Source: Helochares maculicollis (lineage: Eukaryota > Arthropoda > Insecta > Coleoptera > Hydrophilidae). Taken from it: a stretch of 64,000 bases of DNA. Positions 61,131 to 64,000 of the stretch are shown in pieces. The stretch covers positions 1 to 64,000 of the forward strand of contig JAWQRO010000063.1 in NCBI GenBank assembly GCA_033557835.1, given 5' to 3'. Positions within the stretch are counted from its first letter, which is position 1. The number at the start of each line of letters is the position of its first letter. The translations under genes were made by a program, and so were the position numbers. Below the pieces are notes generated by a model. That model made no database searches. It saw nothing but the letters and a program-made list of their open reading frames with translations, and was not told where the DNA came from.

Positions 61131-64000
61131 CTAAAATAAGAAAAACAAACATTTATTAGATGATTGGAGTGTGCCTGAGCGAAATGATATAGTGGTTAAA
61201 GTCCAGAGTACATCTTTCTTTTTCTTGAAATAACGGTAAAATTACATTTCTTTTCGTTTTTGAGTGCTTTTAATCCATTTCCTCTGTTTTAGAGATGAAT
61301 TACGGACTACTTTTCAAATAAAACCGTGCTGTTAGAAAAACTTTTTGCCTTTTCCTTCAACTCGCTTTTGAAATTTTAAACACAAAGTAACTAAGTAATC
61401 CCACTAAGTCACTTTCATTCACGTTTAGAGGATAATTAGGGGAGGTGGAGGCTGTAGCACCTTTACAGGTAATTTATTTTGATTGTCACGTACTTCTCCA
61501 GCGGGCTTAGCTAGGCCTTAATGGGCCTTTTAATTAAATAGCTTAGATACGTTTCCTACAATAATATGTTTTTAATCGAATTTATCCATCCGTCACCATT
61601 TTGTTGTATCTTTCTAGCGTGGAAACCTAGACATTACAGTTCCTTGTATCATTTGTTTCGCCTGTAAGTGTTAATTTTGTTTCGACCTATACCATTCTGT
61701 TTTAACTTTAAAATACAAAAGAATATTAGAGTTTTTAAGATAAAATGACGACTGAAGTTTTTTATTGCGACATACCGGAAAAATTAAGTTTTCTAAGCCA
61801 ATCATATATATATGAATATAGTTTTTAGTAAATTATAACATTTTTATCTAAGTCAAGTATGAAATATCAAAGGTTGTACTTGTATAGCTTGTTGTAATGT
61901 ACATGCATTAATTAATCCTACATAAAAATAGCAATCGCATTAATCATCCATTAAATAGTTGAATAAAACGCGATTATATAGATCAAAATGAGCAGTAGTA
62001 ATTGATCCATGTAGCGCAATAATATGTATAATTAATCTTAATAAATATTGCGTATAATTTAAATTTTATTTTCTTGCATTCGACCTAAGCTTTATGGTCA
62101 GTGAACTCTGATTATTTTCATTATAAATTTTATTCTTAGTGGGCGTAATAAAAGCGTTTTTAACTCAGTAATACGTCTGTAATTAAAAAAGGGCAATGTT
62201 ATTTTTGTAAATAAGAGTGAAAATGCAGATTACATCTAAATTTTATAGACGTATTCAGTCGTAAAGTAGGGCGTTTCCACGATTCGTATTTAGTAGCTGG
62301 GAAACACAAACCAAGTCAGGCAAAGTTGTGTAAACTGAATTAAAGTTTATTATTTGATATTTTAACTTTTAAGCCATTTAATTCTAAGAATATCCCATAT
62401 TCCGGGATGAAATTTATTTTAGTATGGGTTCATTTTAAACACTTTCTCATGTGCACAGTGTTGTAAGCAGAATCACAGACTGTGGCAGAATTCAACTAGC
62501 TCATGGTTATATCTGTGTAATGTTATCTAAATCCTGGCGCGTAATAACATTAATGCGGGCTTAGTTTGGAATCGTACATTAGCAAAGCATTGTGTGAATT
62601 AAGCACGGTTCTTTCAACAAGACCCGCAAACAATATGTGCTAAATGAACTGACTGCAAATTTTAAGCGTGATTATTTTGGCGTACCTTACTTTTTATGCA
62701 TCACGAACCCTGCAAAAGCAGATTCTGGAATATATTCGGACTAAAAGTGCATTTCCTATAGTGGACGAACAATCTAGTTCTCATGGTAGTTAAACTGTAC
62801 TTTTCAACTGTTGATTCTGTAAATGCTCGTATAAATTAAACTTCGTATACTCGAAGCGAATAGAAAGGGCTATTTGAAAAATCCAGGAAATCTTTGTATC
62901 ATAGCGAATTGCATTCCAAAGGACGGAACGATATTATTGATTTTCACAGGATGAGCATGTATGAAACTGTCGCTCAAACTAATAGACCGTCAGTTTCCAA
63001 TAAAGTATAACTTTTTATCAGTGTCGAATTTGTGGCCCATGAGAATAAAGGATTCGCATTCTTAATTGACAATTTGCTTCGCTGGGCTGGTTCAATTTAT
63101 ATTTAAATCATGCAACAAAGGATTTATTTTGTCTGTTGTTAATTTGACATTGTAATTTAAAAGGATTGCGTAATTATTCTTACGTATGTTGTAAAAAAGG
63201 CGAGCAAAATTATATTGTTTCAAATTTTTGAGTAAAATTGTAGAAATATTCTGATGCAATGAGAAGATTTTAGCAAATTATTTCTTCCTTAATATATTTT
63301 ATGCGTTTTATTTATTCTATTTACTGTAATTTAAATAGCTATTGGGGGAATTTTTGCTTACTGAATGTATTCAAGATATTTGGATAATAAGTATTGTATT
63401 TCCTGATGAAGCACATTCAATACAGCCTGGATATTTAATTGTACTCCTATAAACATCTACAACAACAACATGTTTTGTACACATAACAACGCTCAGATTG
63501 TGCACGTTCTATCTCCCTAGATCCCTACACGTTTCTAATACAACTATAGTTTAGAAGCGTATCTAGTGAATATTCGAACCACATAACTGGAAATGGGCAA
63601 TGACTTTAATTTTACGAATGCTTTGTGAAGGGGAAGATTATACCACACAGCTATTATTGTCAATGCTCAACAATAAGCATAACTTTTCATTTATTCTTTG
63701 TTGTTCACAACACAAGTCTCACAAAATTTATTTATCGTTACAAGACTTTAACAAAAACTAGTACAGTTTGCTCGACGTCTTCGAGTTGCAGAGAAGCAGA
63801 CAAAAAGAACACAAATTTGAGCCTGTATGCTCAATCAATGTTTTGATTTAAGCGCTACGAAAAATTGCTGATACGAAATGAACTACGGTAGTTGTAAAAC
63901 TAGGATATCGCTAAAATAGTTGCTCAAAAACCGTGAATATCTAGTAAATCAACTTTAAGTACAAAATATTGAAAAAAGCTATAGGCAAAGTATCGAAAAC
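61131..64000. other. Receptor upstream intron, no exon seen
   Basis: The acceptor TTATTTTAG lies at 61131-61139. I searched the minus strand here for TM1-TM5 sequence and found none, so this is read as the 3' part of a long intron running off the window. Confidence 0.5.

Noticed and set aside
61171..61210. Sequence like a tRNA D-arm (ATATAGTGGTTAAAGT)
   Set aside because: No matching B box, anticodon arm or acceptor pairing nearby, so it is neither a tRNA nor a clear tRNA-derived SINE.

Overview
The window looks like one AT-rich insect chromosome segment. The evidence is spliced genes with small exons and GT-AG introns, mariner transposons, insect-type initiator motifs and an insect natalisin/tachykinin-type receptor. 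I cannot name the species. A beetle or another insect order with prenyl-synthase-derived terpene synthases would fit, but that is a guess.

Layout. (1) From 2030 to 45116 on the plus strand lies one large gene of the CCSER (coiled-coil serine-rich) family. It has a 1.9 kb serine-rich exon (25066-26942) and a run of 3' exons (28483-45035), including a 27-nt microexon. Three candidate first exons (2030, 10327 and 32056) each have a start codon and a donor in the phase needed downstream. The last two follow CpG-richer stretches with arthropod initiator motifs, so the gene probably has several promoters and N-termini. Its introns hold a nearly full-length but dead mariner element (12088-13354) and an older mariner relic (about 22025-22552).
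(2) From 46590 to 55594 on the minus strand lie three tandem paralogs derived from geranylgeranyl diphosphate synthase (GGPPS). I rebuilt all three as intact four-exon genes of 288, 289 and 287 aa with identical intron phases and identical lengths of the two middle exons (266 and 143 nt). In all three the second Asp-rich motif begins Asn-Asp instead of Asp-Asp, and the Arg after the first Asp-rich motif that normally helps hold IPP is gone. That pattern suggests terpene synthases that evolved from a prenyl synthase. It is the most interesting feature of the window. The copy at 46590-48186 has further changes in catalytic motifs. A third mariner relic sits in an intron of the middle copy.
(3) From 57681 to 61130 on the minus strand are the last three coding exons (TM6-TM7 and tail) of a rhodopsin-class GPCR resembling the insect natalisin receptor (TkR86C type). 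Its 5' exons should lie beyond position 64000.

The CCSER gene and the synthase cluster are convergent; the synthase cluster and the receptor are on the same strand. Nothing in the sequence links these genes functionally. All exon joins were inferred by hand from reading-frame phase, splice sites and protein similarity. No alignment, database search or RNA evidence was available, and family comparisons are from memory.
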